Assembly: GCF_024584515.1 (NCBI RefSeq) | Contig: NZ_CP102173.1 | Coordinates: 2,108,001-2,172,000 of the forward strand | Reading direction: 5' to 3' | Length of the DNA stretch: 64,000 nucleotides | Source of the DNA: Aeromicrobium wangtongii | GTDB lineage: Bacteria > Actinomycetota > Actinomycetes > Propionibacteriales > Nocardioidaceae | Shown here: one piece after another, positions 63,603-64,000 of the stretch | How positions within the stretch are numbered: position 1 is the first letter of the stretch | Layout of the letters: the number at the start of each line of letters is the position of its first letter | Position numbers and translations under genes: made by a program | Notes under the pieces: generated by a model | What the model was told of the DNA's origin: nothing | Database searches by the model: none | The model's input: only the letters and a program-made list of their open reading frames with translations

Positions 63603-64000
63603 AGCGGGCTCACCTCCTGCGCGGCCAGCAGCGGGTCCCACAGCCGGTGGGCCAGTGTCGCGAACCGGGACGTCTGGTCATCGGTGTCGAGCAGGTCCTC
63701 CAGCGGGGCGTCCTGGCCCCAGATGAGGACGTGGTGGGCGTCGTCGCGCTCGCCGGGGATCATCGTGCCGCGGAAGTCGCGCGGGTCCCACTCGCGGCGC
63801 GCGACCGAGATCGCGGTGACGTGCGGCTGCCGTGCGCTCGACTCGGCATAGGCCAGGGACGTCTTGAGCGGCAGCGGCAGCGGCTCGCGCAGGCCCGCGT
63901 CGCGCAGGGCGATCAGGTCGGCCAGCAGCTGCGGCGCTGCGGCACCGACCGGGCGGATGTGCGCGTGGGTGCCGCCGGCCTTGTGCTTGCCGACCGCGTG
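63599..64000 (-). CDS. recC: RecBCD subunit RecC, C-terminal part (5' end outside window)
   Basis: 134 codons are open from the window edge to the TGA at 63599. The segment contains 'VGKHKAGGTHAHIRPVG', 'LREPLPLPLKTSLAYAE', 'EWDPRDFRGTMIPGERDDAHHVLIWG' and ends 'RFATLAHRLWDPLLAAQEVSPL', which is the normal end of RecC ('LW.PLL'). RecC recognises Chi and holds the complex together. Stop overlaps the recB GTG. Confidence 0.85.
   Translation of the reverse strand, partial: HAVGKHKAGGTHAHIRPVGAAAPQLLADLIALRDAGLREPLPLPLKTSLAYAESSARQPHVTAISVARREWDPRDFRGTMIPGERDDAHHVLIWGQDAPLEDLLDTDDQTSRFATLAHRLWDPLLAAQEVSPL

Overview
The window is a gene-dense, high-GC chromosomal segment from an actinobacterium. 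It has mycothiol-era/actinobacterial gene families (DUF3000, DUF998, DUF3253, HRDC-type RNase D, coproporphyrin-dependent heme genes, MenJ-like reductase), very frequent GTG starts, 4-bp ATGA/GTGA gene overlaps, and many start codons that sit exactly 6 nt after a TANNNT-type -10 box. The overall gene set looks like Nocardioidaceae (Aeromicrobium/Nocardioides type); that is inference from gene content, not a database match. I see no insertion sequence, prophage, CRISPR array, tRNA or rRNA.

Layout. 1-9.4 kb: end of a sirohydrochlorin chelatase-like gene, ppk2, a RibD-like reductase, msrB, the heme operon hemE-hemY-hemQ, DUF3000 plus RNase D, and an orphan EfeU iron permease behind a candidate iron box. 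9.4-9.8 kb: no convincing gene, but a promoter followed by a strongly folded RNA candidate. 9.8-13.6 kb: aldo/keto reductase, then a small exported protein that ends in the ribosome-arrest motif RAPP, directly upstream of a fused secDF gene. 13.6-18.1 kb: lipoprotein/PKD-like pair, cystathionine beta-synthase plus gamma-synthase/lyase (transsulfuration) and a DUF998 membrane protein. 18.1-24.4 kb: an SbcC/SbcD-like pair without zinc hook, a flavodoxin-fold oxidoreductase, small hypothetical genes, an M50B-like membrane protease. 24.4-28.3 kb: tgt and a queuosine-precursor transporter (convergent, separated by a nested inverted repeat), MenJ-like reductase. 28.4-33.1 kb: ketosteroid-dehydrogenase-like flavoprotein, PAS-GGDEF-EAL protein, exonuclease III. 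33.1-39.7 kb: M6 immune-inhibitor-A protease, cold shock protein, a 58-residue small protein with its own palindromic operator, a secreted Excalibur/sunset-like protein, a glucose/sorbosone dehydrogenase lipoprotein and a DUF6884/GIY-YIG-like multidomain protein. 39.8-49.5 kb: thioredoxin, monooxygenase, lytic transglycosylase, LigB-type dioxygenase with a MarR-like operator, beta-lactamase-fold lipoprotein, a SNF2 helicase, and a divergent phosphatase/GH6 pair sharing a 16-bp inverted repeat. 49.5-55.1 kb: Ser/Thr kinase and FHA protein facing an unknown gene pair; quinone oxidoreductase. 55.1-64.0 kb: SWIM-SNF2 helicase and the recC-recB-recD operon.

Main discovery candidates: (1) the RAPP arrest-peptide leader of secDF, with a possible leader stem that the stalled ribosome would open; (2) the structured RNA at about 9486-9579; (3) a palindromic repeat family (core CCTTGAGCTTGTCGAAAGG) that occurs as an intergenic hairpin and also in frame inside recB and at the recB-recD junction; (4) several perfect inverted repeats at shared or single promoters; (5) a very regular leaderless-promoter architecture.
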